Of a stretch of DNA of 41,267 nucleotides, positions 40,399 through 41,267 are shown piece by piece. Source of the stretch: Rikenellaceae bacterium (GTDB taxonomy: Bacteria; Bacteroidota; Bacteroidia; Bacteroidales; Rikenellaceae). Each line of letters begins with the position of its first letter. Position 1 is the first letter of the stretch. The notes beneath the pieces were generated by a model. The model was not told the DNA's origin and searched no databases. It saw only the letters and a list, made by a program, of their open reading frames with translations. The stretch is from positions 1-41,267 of the forward strand of contig SUZP01000013.1 in assembly GCA_015059865.1 (NCBI GenBank), given 5' to 3'. Both the position numbers and the translations under genes were made by a program.

Positions 40399-40500
40399 TA
40401 ACAAGAGGGATTTCAAGGCTTGCGAAGTGTGAGAAACCGCAGCATACTTGGCGTATGTGAGGATTTCGAACACGAGTATAACGCAGAAATCACCTTGTTA
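40399..40500. repeat. Large structured intergenic element, copy A
   Basis: Nested pairings from outside in: TAACAAG (40399-40405) with CTTGTTA (40494-40500), GATTTC (40409-40414) with GAAATC (40486-40491), GTGT with ACAC, GAAA with TTTC, CC with GG and CATAC-TTGGC-GTATG (40443-40457). The core CCGCAGCATA...TATGTGAGGA is shared with copy B. No gene is seen. Confidence 0.75.
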
Positions 40501-40586
40501 GACAGCTTCTTTTTGTGTGTGAAATAAAGCCCTACCACCACTTCAAAAGTGGAAATTTTGTGCGGAGCAAAGCCTTCCACCGCTTC

Positions 40587-40709
40587 AAAATCGTCGATGA
40601 TGAGATTATCTTTGTGCCAAGCGAGGCGACAAACCCGCAGCATAGTATGCCTATGTGAGGAGTTTGGCGACCTAAGATTGGCGCAAAAAGAACTCATCAG
40701 AACGATTTT
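40587..40709. repeat. Large structured intergenic element, copy B
   Basis: Nested pairings: AAAATCGT (40587-40594) with ACGATTTT (40702-40709), GATGAG with CTCATC, TTTGTGCCAA (40611-40620) with TTGGCGCAAA (40678-40687, one T-G pair), CAAAC with GTTTG and CATAG-TATGC-CTATG (40641-40655). The core is shared with copy A but the stems differ by compensating changes. Between the copies the word CCACTTCAAAA/CCGCTTCAAAA is repeated near 40538 and 40579. Confidence 0.75.
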
Positions 40710-40718
40710 CAAACAAAA

Positions 40719-40746
40719 GAGGGTGTGTCCTGAAAAACACACCCTC
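40719..40746 (-). terminator. Intrinsic terminator of the ribosomal protein operon
   Basis: A perfect 10-bp stem (GAGGGTGTGT and complement) with an 8-nt loop is followed on the minus strand by TTTTGTTTG. It lies 20 nt past the rpsN stop, so the terminal gene of this transcript would be rpsN. Confidence 0.85.
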
Positions 40747-40766
40747 TTGACTAATAAGGTAACTGA

Positions 40767-41063
40767 CTACCAGCTTGCCTTCTTAACGCCTGGGATAAGT
40801 CCAGCAGAAGCCATCTCACGGAACTGGATACGGCTGATGCCGAACTGACGCATATAACCCTTTGGACGACCGGTGAGCTTGCAACGGTTGTGCTGACGAA
40901 TAGGGTTTGCGTTGCGTGGGAGCTTCGAAAGGGCAATCCACGCCTCCTCGTGATCAATCTCGCCGGCTTTCAACTGCGCTGCGATTTCGTCACGCTTGTG
41001 CTGATAACGAGCAGCCAACTTCTCACGCTTTACCTCGCGTGCCTTCATTGATTCCTTTGCCAT
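40767..41063 (-). CDS. rpsN: 30S ribosomal protein S14
   Basis: 98 aa, the long zinc-free form: [31 protein letters not shown] at the start, then [38 protein letters not shown] and the end [11 protein letters not shown]. Only one cysteine is present, so there is no zinc ribbon. It binds near h38/h43 in the 30S head. It follows rplE by 3 nt as in the spc operon. The terminator just downstream is unexpected there, since rpsH, rplF and others usually follow. Confidence 0.93.
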   Translation of the reverse strand: MAKESMKAREVKREKLAARYQHKRDEIAAQLKAGEIDHEEAWIALSKLPRNANPIRQHNRCKLTGRPKGYMRQFGISRIQFREMASAGLIPGVKKASW

Positions 41064-41066
41064 AGC

Positions 41067-41267
41067 TTATTGATTCTTTTTAGCGTTTTTGAATGGCAAA
41101 CCGAACTCGCGGAGAAGTGCATAAGCCTCCTCGTCGGTTGGTGCCGATGTTACAAATGTAATCTCCATACCGAAAATCTTGGTAATCTTGTCGATGTCAA
41201 TCTCAGGGAAGATAATCTGCTCGGTGATACCGAGAGTGTAGTTACCCTGACCATCGAACTTGTCGTT
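41067..41267 (-). CDS. rplE: 50S ribosomal protein L5, C-terminal part (cut by window edge)
   Basis: 66 residues are visible, reading [24 protein letters not shown], then [30 protein letters not shown], which is the L5 C-terminal domain. The start lies outside the window. L5 binds 5S rRNA in the large subunit. Confidence 0.92.
   Translation of the reverse strand, partial: NDKFDGQGNYTLGITEQIIFPEIDIDKITKIFGMEITFVTSAPTDEEAYALLREFGLPFKNAKKNQ

Noticed and set aside
40413..40848. Small open frames on both strands across the hairpin elements.
   Set aside because: They cross the palindromes and the rpsN terminator, lack plausible starts and resemble nothing I know.

Overview
The window looks like a chromosomal segment of a Bacteroidota bacterium, most likely order Bacteroidales and possibly close to Alistipes/Rikenellaceae (genus is a guess). 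The grounds are: promoters of the Bacteroidota form TTTG-N17-20-TAnnTTTG in front of many genes; little sign of Shine-Dalgarno sequences; family-typical proteins (Ig-like lipoprotein, DUF4296-type lipoprotein, PASTA protein beside an RluD-type synthase, ThrRS-like/uridine kinase fusion, fimbrillin-like lipoprotein with a small companion peptide); a short dcw block; and roughly balanced base composition. Most of the window is core genome. There are no complete insertion sequences, no phage and no CRISPR array.

Layout. 1-1300: a monocistronic, secreted D-Ala-D-Ala carboxypeptidase-like gene (minus strand) whose catalytic motifs are in circularly permuted order. 1366-11708: a long plus-strand run with a polysaccharide flippase, DNA polymerase III delta', FolK, two lipoproteins, an outer-membrane barrel, RbfA, a LolC/E-type permease, a DUF4296-like lipoprotein and an amidohydrolase that may act in the futalosine menaquinone route. 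11785-15343: XerD and RecO, convergent with a nucleoside kinase. 15565-19776: HAD phosphatase, organophosphate antiporter with a large periplasmic insertion, secreted EEP-family phosphodiesterase and nitroreductase. 19838-20440: tRNA-His with a partial upstream duplicate and a candidate small RNA. 20586-25791: rsmH-ftsL-ftsI-murE, a dcw cluster that stops after murE. 25989-31605 (minus): pseudouridine synthase, PASTA protein, MqnE, LptG-like permease and Tgt. 31683-35770: glycosyltransferase, ECF sigma factor, RsmG and a metallophosphoesterase homologue that has lost its metal ligands. 35778-38381: greA with an odd purine-rich leader, a GH2-like remnant and RlmH. 38399-40320: small peptide with a G9 tract plus fimbrillin-like lipoprotein. 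40399-41267: two large covarying hairpin elements and the end of a ribosomal protein operon (rpsN, partial rplE).

What stands out. (1) The permuted peptidase S11 protein has its own promoter and terminator. (2) Two secreted pseudoenzyme-like proteins flank greA, and the Tgt lacks its zinc cysteines. (3) Several intergenic elements combine constant words with variable palindromes, and their stems covary between copies. (4) A G9 run lies inside a small coding sequence, where loss of one G would join it to the downstream lipoprotein frame. All functional statements come from reading motifs by eye; no database search or folding programme was run.
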